Shown piece by piece: positions 1 to 5,648 of a stretch of DNA of 5,648 nt. A program made the translations under genes and the position numbers. How positions within the stretch are numbered: position 1 is the stretch's first letter; the number at the start of each line of letters is the position of its first letter. Location of the stretch: positions 1 through 5,648 of the forward strand of contig JAESQE010000091.1 in NCBI GenBank assembly GCA_016765335.1, given 5' to 3'. The DNA is from Planctomycetaceae bacterium. Lineage in GTDB: Bacteria; Planctomycetota; Planctomycetia; Planctomycetales; Planctomycetaceae. The notes below the pieces were generated by a model, which had not been told where the DNA came from, searched no databases, and saw only the letters and a program-made list of their open reading frames with translations.

Positions 1-141
1 TTCACCCTGCTTGTCAAGCTCAACAACTGCCAATGCTTGGCTATTAACTTTACCTTTACCGACAGAGATCCCTTCTTGGCCTAATAACTGGTGAAGTCTC
101 GATTTGCCTGGGTAGGCATTGCCTTTGGGTTGGGGCTGCAT
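1..141 (-). CDS. Possible protein-coding fragment on the minus strand, running off the left edge
   Basis: On the minus strand the frame read from 90 down to 1 is open and protein-like: after a short lead it reads QLLGQEGISVGKGKVNSQAL and continues AVVELDKQGE to the window edge. The other two minus frames hit stops within this stretch. The first ATG in this frame is at 141-139, which would add MQPQPKGNAYPGKSRLH and overlap the start of the plus-strand ZIP frame by about 50 bases. I do not recognise the family. The alternation of small hydrophobic and charged residues could suit an ACT-like or small alpha/beta domain, but that is a guess. At the overlap (91-141) the ZIP reading is clearly the true one by homology. 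This fragment may therefore really start elsewhere, and the two pieces may have been joined by rearrangement. Low confidence as a gene. Confidence 0.3.
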   Translation of the reverse strand, partial: MQPQPKGNAYPGKSRLHQLLGQEGISVGKGKVNSQALAVVELDKQGE

Positions 142-591
142 TCGATTATGGATGGTGTCGCGTTGACGGTCAGTTGTTTGCGACCTCCTGCTAATGAGCA
201 AGAAGTTGCGGTCTGGGGCTTTTGGGGATTGGCGGCTTTTCTGGCAATTTTTCTTCATAAGCCACTCGATGCAATTTCGATTACCTCGGTGATGTCAGCT
301 TCAGGGTGGAAACCTTCGACCTGCACTGCGGTGAATGTCTCCTTTGCATTGATGTGTCCGGTGGGCGCGTTACTTGCCTGGTGGGGAATTGTTGGCACGC
401 ACAGTCATATTTATCTGGTGAGTCATTTACTCGCATTTTCGGCTGGGATTTTCTTCTGTATTTCGCTGAGTGATCTTTTGCCCGAAATGCAGTTTCATGC
501 CCATAATCAGTGGGTATTGACCATTTCGCTGATGGCAGGACTAGGGTTGGCCTGGGCGCTAATGTGGCTTGATCCTGTACATAGTTTCTGA
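91..591 (+). CDS. ZIP-family divalent metal transporter, N-terminally truncated (TM4-TM8 only)
   Basis: ZIP permeases move zinc, iron or other divalent cations across the inner membrane. The 166 residues match only the second half of the family. A TM4-like helix carries H17-S-I-M-D21-G, and a TM5-like helix carries H56-K-P-L-D60; these are the usual metal-binding pair. Three further hydrophobic spans follow (about 76-100, 109-131 and 140-160), with the conserved stretch SDLLPEMQFH at 127-136. Full-length relatives start with three more transmembrane helices and a histidine-rich loop, roughly 100-150 residues that are absent here. The only available start is a GTG at 91 with no Shine-Dalgarno sequence. 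It is preceded by tandem in-frame stops (82-87), and no other plus frame upstream resembles ZIP. It is most likely a 5'-truncated remnant or one side of a junction. It could instead be a short expressed half-transporter, which is less likely. The family assignment is secure; functionality is doubtful. Confidence 0.8.
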   Translation: MKSRFAWVGIAFGLGLHSIMDGVALTVSCLRPPANEQEVAVWGFWGLAAFLAIFLHKPLDAISITSVMSASGWKPSTCTAVNVSFALMCPVGALLAWWGIVGTHSHIYLVSHLLAFSAGIFFCISLSDLLPEMQFHAHNQWVLTISLMAGLGLAWALMWLDPVHSF

Positions 592-702
592 TTCGGAGGT
601 TGGTTTGGGACGATTCCGGGAGTTGAGACTCTGGTTATTAAGCATATTTGACCTGAATGCCCTCTGTTCCTACGATTGAATTGCACCTTGAAGTGGATCT
701 GA

Positions 703-732
703 TTACAGTTCCCAGCACAGCTGGTATATACT
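703..732 (+). promoter_or_regulatory. Weak sigma-70-like promoter candidate for cysH
   Basis: TATACT at 727-732 matches five of six bases of the TATAAT consensus and lies inside the 8-base palindrome GTATATAC. The hexamer 18 bases upstream (TTACAG, 703-708) is a poor -35 element. If used, transcription would begin near 739 and leave a leader of about 130 bases before cysH. Planctomycete promoters are poorly defined, so this is only a candidate. Confidence 0.25.
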
Positions 733-804
733 GTCACCAATTACAGCAACCAATCTTCCCGTCGATTTATGCAACACGGAACAAATACGATTTTTCTGAA
801 AAAC

Positions 805-821
805 TAATTGACGTCGAATTA
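805..821. promoter_or_regulatory. AT-rich palindrome TAATT-N7-AATTA, possible operator
   Basis: Perfect 5-base arms (805-809 and 817-821) flank a 7-base spacer that itself contains the palindrome GACGTC. The site lies about 50 bases upstream of cysH and downstream of the only promoter candidate. That is where a repressor of sulfur assimilation could bind. A five-base T run follows at 826-830, but an A/T-only stem of five pairs is too weak for a convincing terminator. The operator role is inferred from position and symmetry only. Confidence 0.25.
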
Positions 822-834
822 ACTGTTTTTATGA

Positions 835-859
835 GGTGATATGAGATATTCATATCGCC
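835..859 (+). promoter_or_regulatory. 10-bp hairpin enclosing a Shine-Dalgarno sequence just before cysH
   Basis: GGTGATATGA (835-844) pairs with TCATATCGCC (850-859) over ten positions, with one G-U pair in RNA and a 5-base loop. The 5' arm contains most of GAGGTGAT (833-840), a long match to the anti-Shine-Dalgarno sequence. It also contains the ATG at 841. A folded leader would hide the ribosome site of the small upstream ORF, which suggests translational control or an RNA- or protein-binding site. On DNA the same symmetry could be an operator. Confidence 0.45.
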
Positions 860-873
860 GCCGGATGGACTGA
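841..873 (+). CDS. Candidate 10-codon leader peptide ([10 protein letters not shown]) overlapping the cysH start
   Basis: An ATG at 841 sits four bases after GAGG (833-836) and opens a 10-codon frame, [10 protein letters not shown]. Its TGA (871-873) overlaps the cysH ATG in the sequence TGATG, the classic geometry for translational coupling. cysH has only a weak GGA (863-865) of its own, so ribosomes ending on this peptide could supply initiation there. The peptide has three consecutive arginines and two tyrosines but no cysteine or methionine run, so a simple cysteine-sensing attenuator is not supported. Spacing from Shine-Dalgarno to ATG is shorter than ideal. It has no recognisable homologue and may be fortuitous. 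Confidence 0.3.
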   Translation: MRYSYRRRMD

Positions 874-1664
874 TGCCCCGACTTACACAGGCAGATTTAA
901 ATAATCTGAACCACAACTTTGAAGAACGTACCCCCCAGGAATTGATCCAGTGGGCTCAAGCCACCTTTGGTGATCGTGTTTGTACGATTTCTGCGATGCA
1001 GGAATCTGGCAATGTGGTTTGCCATATGATTTCGCAGCTCAAGCTGTCGATTCCAGTTTTGTTTGTTGATACAGGCGTGATGTTTCAGGAAACATTAGAC
1101 ACGCGAGATCGGCTGGCTAAAGAATACGGATTGACTGTTCACACGTTGCAGCCCGAACTGACAATGGAACAGCAGACCGAAAAGTCAGGCGTACTCTACC
1201 TTTCTCCCGAAGGTCAAGCAGAGTGTTGCAGAATGCGAAAAGTAGAACCATTGCAAGTAGTCGCTGGGCAGTACGATGGCATTATCAGCAGTTTGCGCCG
1301 AGCAGATGGCGGTCAAAGAGCCAACAATCCGATCCTGGCAATCGATAAAAAAATGAATACGATCAGAGTCAATCCTTTGGCAAACTATTCTGATGAACAA
1401 TTACAGCAGTACATCCAAACGCATTCTGTGATCACGAATCCGCTTCACAAGCAGGGGTTTGCGACCATCGGTTGTAATCGTTGTACGACACCGGTGATGG
1501 AAGGTGAGCCTAAACGAGCAGGCCGCTGGCGTCACTTAGGGCCATGGTCGATGTACTGCGGTATCAACCCGACTGATTCCACAGGCCCGATTCAAGAATA
1601 CATTGAAGTCACTCAAGATTTGAGAGATCGTATTCTGGGTATCGAAACCGATTTTATGATTTAA
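873..1664 (+). CDS. cysH: Phosphoadenylyl/adenylyl-sulfate reductase (CysH family, iron-sulfur APS-reductase type)
   Basis: CysH reduces activated sulfate (APS or PAPS) to sulfite in the cytoplasm using thioredoxin, feeding sulfide and cysteine synthesis. The 263-residue length is normal for the family. The nucleotide-binding region shows [14 protein letters not shown] (40-53) and [12 protein letters not shown] (63-74). Cys118-Cys119 in [11 protein letters not shown] and Cys201/Cys204 in GCNRC form the four-cysteine [4Fe-4S] signature of APS-using enzymes; strictly PAPS-using enzymes such as E. coli CysH lack it. Arg-rich and closing motifs follow: [35 protein letters not shown] and RAGRWR. 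The catalytic cysteine is Cys229, but in the context YCGIN rather than the common ECGLH. SLRR also replaces the usual GLRR. The ATG at 873 is the only canonical start after the in-frame stop at 837. No other sulfur genes are adjacent. The family is secure; APS as substrate is inferred. Confidence 0.95.
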   Translation: MPRLTQADLNNLNHNFEERTPQELIQWAQATFGDRVCTISAMQESGNVVCHMISQLKLSIPVLFVDTGVMFQETLDTRDRLAKEYGLTVHTLQPELTMEQQTEKSGVLYLSPEGQAECCRMRKVEPLQVVAGQYDGIISSLRRADGGQRANNPILAIDKKMNTIRVNPLANYSDEQLQQYIQTHSVITNPLHKQGFATIGCNRCTTPVMEGEPKRAGRWRHLGPWSMYCGINPTDSTGPIQEYIEVTQDLRDRILGIETDFMI

Positions 1665-1675
1665 TCAACCGAATC

Positions 1676-1746
1676 GTAAGGTCCGCGATTGCGGGCCGAG
1701 TTAATACGTTTAAGTACCATCAGTGGTCCGCAATAGCGGATCCTAC
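1676..1746. repeat. REP/BIME-like pair of inverted GC-rich hairpin units between cysH and the cyclophilin gene
   Basis: Two 22-base units, 1676-1697 and 1725-1746, are inverted copies of each other with 18 of 22 positions identical. Each unit also folds on itself. The left one is GGTCCGC-GATT-GCGGGCC (1680-1697, seven pairs including one G-U). The right one is GGTCCGC-AATA-GCGG plus ATCC (1725-1743, with one bulged base). A 27-base AT-rich spacer separates them. Two small palindromes in inverted orientation between genes is the architecture of REP/BIME elements. It could also form one long hairpin and slow transcription leaving cysH, although neither side has a proper T run. Its dispersal in the genome is inferred, not seen. 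Confidence 0.55.
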
Positions 1747-1768
1747 AGCTAGATAGAAATGAATTAAG

Positions 1769-2305
1769 ATGAGTAAGAATTATCGCGAAGAAGTTGATGC
1801 AGCTGTGGCTGATGTCGATTTTGAAAAGAACAATTATCAGATCGAATTCGATACAACCCTCGGCACAATCCTTCTGGATATGTGGCCAGACGTTGCACCA
1901 GAACATTGCAAAAATGTTTTCGGTTTAACAAAAGTTGGTTTTTACGATGGCATCATTGCACATCGTGTGATTCCTGGTTTTGTTGCACAAATTGGTTGTC
2001 CCCAGGGAACCGGAACCGGCGGGCCTGGCTTCACCATCGACCAGGAATTTAACGAAAAACTGCACGAAGCAGGTGTGCTTTCCATGGCACGTACAAACGA
2101 TCCGAATTCAGCCGGTTCGCAGTTCTTCATCTGTTTGGACCGAGTTCCTCACTTGGATAACCAGTACACAGTTTTTGGAAAAACAGCCAATCAGGAATCT
2201 CTGGATGTTGTTATGAAAATTGGACAAGTCGAAACAAACGCCCAAGATCGCCCACTGGAAGATGTCAAAATCAATTCCACAAAAGTGATTGTCACTCCTA
2301 AATAA
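1769..2305 (+). CDS. Cyclophilin-type peptidyl-prolyl cis-trans isomerase, cytosolic
   Basis: This enzyme isomerises X-proline peptide bonds and assists protein folding. The 178-residue product is a single cyclophilin domain (about 22-176) after a short acidic N-terminal tail, with no signal peptide or membrane span, so it should act in the cytoplasm. The active site is visible: catalytic Arg66 in AHRVIPGF (64-71), Gln74, the glycine-rich GTGTGGPGFTI loop (80-90), and SQFFI with Phe120 matching human CypA Phe113. The CypA tryptophan that helps bind cyclosporin is replaced by His128 (VPHLDNQYTVFG), as in many bacterial members, so cyclosporin sensitivity is probably low. The ATG at 1769 has only a weak upstream purine stretch, and the nearby ATG at 1759 is closed by a stop after two codons. 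The gene lies 104 bases after cysH, across the REP-like element, and ends at its own terminator, so it is probably monocistronic. Confidence 0.95.
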   Translation: MSKNYREEVDAAVADVDFEKNNYQIEFDTTLGTILLDMWPDVAPEHCKNVFGLTKVGFYDGIIAHRVIPGFVAQIGCPQGTGTGGPGFTIDQEFNEKLHEAGVLSMARTNDPNSAGSQFFICLDRVPHLDNQYTVFGKTANQESLDVVMKIGQVETNAQDRPLEDVKINSTKVIVTPK

Positions 2306-2342
2306 TCAGGACTGATACAAGCTTGAATCAGACAGAGTCAAT

Positions 2343-2389
2343 GCTCCGGCAGCTTCCACAATTTTAGTGGGACCGCCGGAGCTTTTTTT
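2343..2389 (+). terminator. Strong intrinsic terminator after the cyclophilin gene
   Basis: GCTCCGGC (2343-2350) pairs perfectly with GCCGGAGC (2375-2382), followed directly by seven T residues (2383-2389). An inner stem, TTCCAC (2354-2359) with GTGGGA (2367-2372), closes a 7-base loop and makes a long two-part hairpin. It lies 38 bases after the cyclophilin stop and separates that gene from the protease gene. Confidence 0.93.
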
Positions 2390-2418
2390 ATGGGAACCTC
2401 TATTAATTCAAAGGGAGC

Positions 2419-2436
2419 ACAGACATTCCTGTCTGT
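2419..2436. repeat. 18-base perfect palindrome ACAGACA-TTCC-TGTCTGT
   Basis: Seven-base arms (2419-2425 and 2430-2436) flank a 4-base spacer in the gap between the terminator and the protease gene. There is no T run after it, so it is not a terminator. It may be an operator for the protease gene about 145 bases downstream, or one copy of a small dispersed palindromic repeat. The rest of the 2390-2581 gap shows no ORF. A poor promoter candidate is TAGTAT at 2513-2518, with only TTTGTG at 2491-2496 upstream. Confidence 0.45.
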
Positions 2437-2572
2437 TGTTTGTTTGAGCCTGCCTGAACAATTTTGATGGTATTGTTTGGCATGGAAAGCTTTGTGGACT
2501 AGGATAGAAACGTAGTATAGGCAGCCTCAGGGCTGTTCTGATCAAATTCCAGATCCGTGGAAACAGGTTCGT

Positions 2573-2577
2573 GAGGA
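2573..2577 (+). promoter_or_regulatory. Shine-Dalgarno sequence fixing the start of the tripeptidyl-peptidase gene
   Basis: GAGGA lies four bases before the ATG at 2582. That ATG is the first possible start codon after the in-frame stop at 2513. The site supports the start that includes the signal peptide over the internal ATGs at codons 18 and 51. Confidence 0.6.
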
Positions 2578-2581
2578 AATA

Positions 2582-5500
2582 ATGTCAAGAAAATCCCTTG
2601 TTTTAGTGCTCTTTGTGATCGTTTTGCCTGTGATGTCACTGTTTGGTGATCAACTGGCATATCTTGCACCATCCGTAAAATCGTCTTCACAAGACGCCTC
2701 TGCATTGGATGCACCAGAAGATTTGAGCTGGATGCCCAAAAAAGAAACGGGGGCAGATCGCTTTTTGAAGCAGTTCCCAGATTCTGATGGTCGTGGGATT
2801 GTTGTTGCGATTTTTGATACCGGAGTTGATCCCGGAGTTGCAGGCTTACAAACAACTCCCGATGGTCGCCCGAAAGTAATCGATTTAATCGATGGCACCG
2901 GATCGGGTGATGTGCAGATGGGAAAGAAGGTCAAAGCAGAAAAGGGAACGCTGGCTGGCTTGAGTGGGCGAACGTTAAAGGTGGGAGCGGATTGGAAGAA
3001 TCCGACCGGCGAATATCGACGCGGTCTTAAAGTAGGTTATGAATTATTCCCTGAAGATCTTGTGCCGACATTAAAAGCGGAGCGAACCAGGGACTTCAAG
3101 AAAAAAGAGCAGGAACATCAAGCAGAACTCAAACGAAAATTAGTTCAATGGGACATTTCGAATCCCAAGCCGAAAGCAGAACAGAAAAAAGAGCGGCTCG
3201 AATTCCAGGCACAAATTGATTTGCTTGGTGAGATGCTGAAATCTTATACCGATCCAGGACCGATTTACGACTGTGTTGTCTTTCATGATGGCAAAAACTT
3301 TCGAGCTGTGGTAGATACCGATGCAGATGGTGACTTGGCAGAGGAAGCGGTGCTGACGAACTTTCGAACCGAAAGAAAATTCAGCACTTTCGCCGATCCG
3401 ATTAACATGAACTTTTGCGTTAACATTTACGATCAGGGAAAAGTCCTTTCAATCGTGAACGATACCGGAGCACATGGCACACACGTGGCAGGAATTGTTT
3501 CTGCTTATTATCCTGAGAAACCTCAATGGAATGGTGTTGCCCCTGGTGCTCAGATTGTTTCGGTGAAAATTGGTGATACTCGACTGGGCGGAATGGAAAC
3601 TGGACCGGGACTGGTTCGGGGCTTGAAAGCTGTTCTGGATAATCACTGTGATTTAATCAACATGAGTTTCGGAGAAGAAACTGCAACACCTAATCAAGGG
3701 CGAATTGCAGAACTGTATGCAGAAATTGTTCAAGAGCACGATGTCATTTTTGTATCCAGTGCAGGAAACTCTGGCCCAGCTCTTTCAACAGTCGGGGGAC
3801 CTGGAGGAACGACATCTGAAATTATTGGAGTCGGTGCTTATGTATCTCCCGAAATGATGCGTTCTGAATATTCGCTTCGTGAAACACTTCCCGGTTTGCC
3901 TTACACCTGGACTTCGCGTGGTCCGACAACTGATGGTGATTTGGGAGTTGATATTTTTGCTCCAGGTGGTGCATTTGCTCCTGTTCCGCACTGGACCAGA
4001 CAGTCATCTCAGCAGATGAATGGAACATCGATGGCTTCTCCGAATGCATGCGGAAACCTGGCGTTGCTGCTTTCGGCTGCCAAGCAAAAGAAGATTGCCT
4101 ACACGCCTCATTCTGTACGCAAAGCGATTCAAAATACAGCTGTGCCGATTGCTGATGCCGATGTGTTTGGGGCAGGCCCCGGCTTACTTCAAATAGATAA
4201 AGCCTGGGAATACCTTGTAGCCCACGCAGATTCCAATGCTCATCAACTGAATATCAAGGTGAGTGTGCCTTCGCTTAATAATGCACGAGGGATTTACCTG
4301 CGAGAGGCTCATCAAACCCGCTCGCCGACTTCGTTTCGTGTGAACGTGAAAGCGAAATTGAAAAAGAAAGCTCCGATCGCAAAGCGACTGGCGGTTTCTG
4401 AGACATTGACATTAAAATCAACTGCGTCTTGGGTGCAAAGTGGCGATTTACTACATTTGCCTCATGGCGGTAACCGCTTCGAAGTGCTTGTTGATCCAAC
4501 AGGTTTATCTCCTGGTGTTCATTATGCAGAGGTTCAAGGCGTTGATAAAGATCAGCCAGGCGGACCGGTATTTCGATTACCTGTGACCGTTGTAATTCCG
4601 ATTCCAGATAAGGACATTGAAGATGCAACGATTGCCTGGGACGAGGAATTTGATCCCGGAATTGTGCACCGAAAATTTGTGAATGTTCCTGAAGGAGCCA
4701 CGTGGTGTGAACTAGAAATGACCTTAACCGAACCTGATGATGTGAAGTTCTTTCGAGTGCATACGATGCAACTCGTTCAAGGGCATCATTTTGAGAAGGG
4801 AGAATCCGGGACTTATTATAAGCTCGTTCCGAATGTGAAATCAGTGCATGCATTTTCTGTGATGCCCGGTCGAATGTTGGAAGTTGATTTGGCTCAGTAT
4901 TGGTCGATTTTGGGGAAAAGTCGGGTCGAGTATCGATTACGCTTCCACGGGGCACAGCCAGATAACCAAGTAATTTCTTTAAGTACCGGGCAGGGAGGAG
5001 CCGATGTGACTCTTCGAAATATTCTGCCAGCGGAAAAGATTTCACCCAAAGGATCTCTGACAACTCTTCGGCGTACGATTTCTCCTAAGAAACATGAAAT
5101 CAAAGTCATGAATCGGGATCGTGATTTGTTGCCCGATGGATCGTCGGTTCACGAAATGACTGTTCATTACGAGTTGACGTTGGCTGCAAAGTCGAAAGTA
5201 ACACTAAAGATCTCGCCGTTGGAAGAACTCTTGTATGATGCGACCATTGGTCCGTATTTGATACACGTTTTTGATAGCAATGGGCATCGAGTCACAACAA
5301 ATGATATGTACCCGGATGCGGTTTCCCTGGATAAAGGAACGTATAAAGTGCAAGTTGTTGCGAATCAGCGTGATGCATCTGTGCTTGAGCGTTACAAAAC
5401 TGTGCAGCTTACCGTTGATCAACCTTTAAGTAAGCCCGTTTCGCTAGCCTTCAAAACCTCCAAAGCAGATGCAGCTGCTGCTCGTACAGGTTCAGTTGCT

Positions 5501-5648
5501 GGTTTGTTGGCTGCGGGCGAATCAAAAACATTCTACCTAGTTGAACCGACATCGCTTCCTGATTCGTTGAAGTCGGGAGATGTTCTAATCGGTTCAGTGA
5601 CATTTTCAGATGAAGAACATGCCAGTGCTAAGTACAGCGTGCAGTACC
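2582..5648 (+). CDS. Tripeptidyl-peptidase II-like subtilase (S8 family) with signal peptide, 3' end beyond the window
   Basis: TPP II removes tripeptides from free N-termini of peptides. The frame is open for 1022 codons to the window edge. Residues 1-22 (RK followed by LVLVLFVIVLPVM) look like a signal peptide, so export is expected. The subtilisin domain spans about 72-545: Asp79 (IFDTGVD), His298 (GAHGTHVAG), Asn396 (SSAGNSGP) and Ser483 (NGTSMASPNACG). Spacings of 219, 98 and 185 residues match those I recall for human TPP II (Asp44, His264, Asn362, Ser449) to within one residue. The Asp-His insert, PKKETGA before the domain, and the beta-rich downstream region with RDLLPDG (847-853) and LERYK are also colinear with it. 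Glu339 and Glu365 sit where mammalian TPP II has N-terminus-binding glutamates. A charged, helix-like stretch covers 165-220, and DxDxDGD is at 245-251. Roughly 200 C-terminal residues should lie outside the window. Family certain; location inferred. Confidence 0.96.
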   Translation, partial: MSRKSLVLVLFVIVLPVMSLFGDQLAYLAPSVKSSSQDASALDAPEDLSWMPKKETGADRFLKQFPDSDGRGIVVAIFDTGVDPGVAGLQTTPDGRPKVIDLIDGTGSGDVQMGKKVKAEKGTLAGLSGRTLKVGADWKNPTGEYRRGLKVGYELFPEDLVPTLKAERTRDFKKKEQEHQAELKRKLVQWDISNPKPKAEQKKERLEFQAQIDLLGEMLKSYTDPGPIYDCVVFHDGKNFRAVVDTDADGDLAEEAVLTNFRTERKFSTFADPINMNFCVNIYDQGKVLSIVNDTGAHGTHVAGIVSAYYPEKPQWNGVAPGAQIVSVKIGDTRLGGMETGPGLVRGLKAVLDNHCDLINMSFGEETATPNQGRIAELYAEIVQEHDVIFVSSAGNSGPALSTVGGPGGTTSEIIGVGAYVSPEMMRSEYSLRETLPGLPYTWTSRGPTTDGDLGVDIFAPGGAFAPVPHWTRQSSQQMNGTSMASPNACGNLALLLSAAKQKKIAYTPHSVRKAIQNTAVPIADADVFGAGPGLLQIDKAWEYLVAHADSNAHQLNIKVSVPSLNNARGIYLREAHQTRSPTSFRVNVKAKLKKKAPIAKRLAVSETLTLKSTASWVQSGDLLHLPHGGNRFEVLVDPTGLSPGVHYAEVQGVDKDQPGGPVFRLPVTVVIPIPDKDIEDATIAWDEEFDPGIVHRKFVNVPEGATWCELEMTLTEPDDVKFFRVHTMQLVQGHHFEKGESGTYYKLVPNVKSVHAFSVMPGRMLEVDLAQYWSILGKSRVEYRLRFHGAQPDNQVISLSTGQGGADVTLRNILPAEKISPKGSLTTLRRTISPKKHEIKVMNRDRDLLPDGSSVHEMTVHYELTLAAKSKVTLKISPLEELLYDATIGPYLIHVFDSNGHRVTTNDMYPDAVSLDKGTYKVQVVANQRDASVLERYKTVQLTVDQPLSKPVSLAFKTSKADAAAARTGSVAGLLAAGESKTFYLVEPTSLPDSLKSGDVLIGSVTFSDEEHASAKYSVQY

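Noticed and set aside
1..141. Minus-strand fragment as the helix-turn-helix part of an IS3-type transposase (KSRLHQLLGQEGISVGKGKV)
   Set aside because: There is a superficial likeness to the pattern before the transposase core, but the following residues do not fit and part of the match lies in the ZIP frame. No terminal repeats or target duplication are visible.
592..656. Terminator after the ZIP fragment
   Set aside because: Only a 4-base inverted repeat (GAGT/ACTC) is present, with no T run.
507..740. 77-codon minus-strand ORF
   Set aside because: It overlaps the 3' end of the ZIP coding frame, has no family resemblance, and its composition looks like a shadow frame.
657..839. 60-codon plus-strand ORF upstream of cysH
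   Set aside because: It has no Shine-Dalgarno sequence and no recognisable protein pattern. It begins upstream of the only promoter candidate and ends in the hairpin. It is most simply the open frame left of cysH, broken by the TGA at 837-839.
739..872. SAM or other sulfur-related riboswitch in the cysH leader
   Set aside because: The leader is short and AT-rich and lacks the multi-helix core and conserved loops of known sulfur riboswitches. Only the single hairpin at 835-859 is evident.
1680..1697. First GC hairpin as the cysH intrinsic terminator
   Set aside because: The stem is suitable, but no T run follows it. The inverted partner at 1725-1746 makes a REP-like element the better reading.
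4275..5063. 262-codon minus-strand ORF inside the protease gene
   Set aside because: It is antisense to a region whose plus-strand frame aligns with TPP II throughout. The length is explained by codon bias on the sense strand, and the product resembles no family I know.

Overview
The window most likely comes from a planctomycete, from a moderately AT-leaning genome. This is inferred from two proteins. One is the C-terminal half of a ZIP-type metal transporter carrying the motif pair HSIMDG and HKPLDA. The other is a bacterial tripeptidyl-peptidase II that is colinear with the eukaryotic enzyme. I recall both types from planctomycetes. No rRNA, tRNA, CRISPR array or transposase gene was found, and the genus cannot be fixed.

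Layout, left to right. (1) Bases 1-591 hold the ZIP fragment (91-591, +). It begins abruptly after two in-frame stop codons and lacks transmembrane segments 1-3. The 90 bases before it look coding on the opposite strand, so a rearrangement, decay or assembly junction probably lies near position 80-110. (2) Bases 592-872 are a leader region. They hold a weak promoter candidate, an AT-rich palindrome, and a hairpin that contains a Shine-Dalgarno sequence in front of a 10-codon arginine-rich ORF. That ORF's stop overlaps the cysH start. (3) cysH (873-1664, +) encodes a phosphoadenylyl/adenylyl-sulfate reductase of the iron-sulfur type. (4) Bases 1665-1768 carry two related GC-rich hairpin units in inverted orientation, like a REP/BIME element. 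(5) A cytosolic cyclophilin (1769-2305, +) follows and ends in a strong intrinsic terminator (2343-2389). (6) Bases 2390-2581 contain an 18-base perfect palindrome and the start signals of the next gene. (7) From 2582 to the right edge runs an uninterrupted, 3'-truncated gene of more than 1022 codons for a secreted tripeptidyl-peptidase II.

All confident genes are on the plus strand, but spacing and terminators suggest separate transcription units rather than one operon. cysH supplies sulfite for cysteine synthesis, the cyclophilin assists protein folding, and the TPP II-like protease probably trims peptides outside the cytoplasm. No functional link among them is evident. The points most worth a second look are the exported TPP II, the cysH leader, the REP-like pair and the broken ZIP junction.
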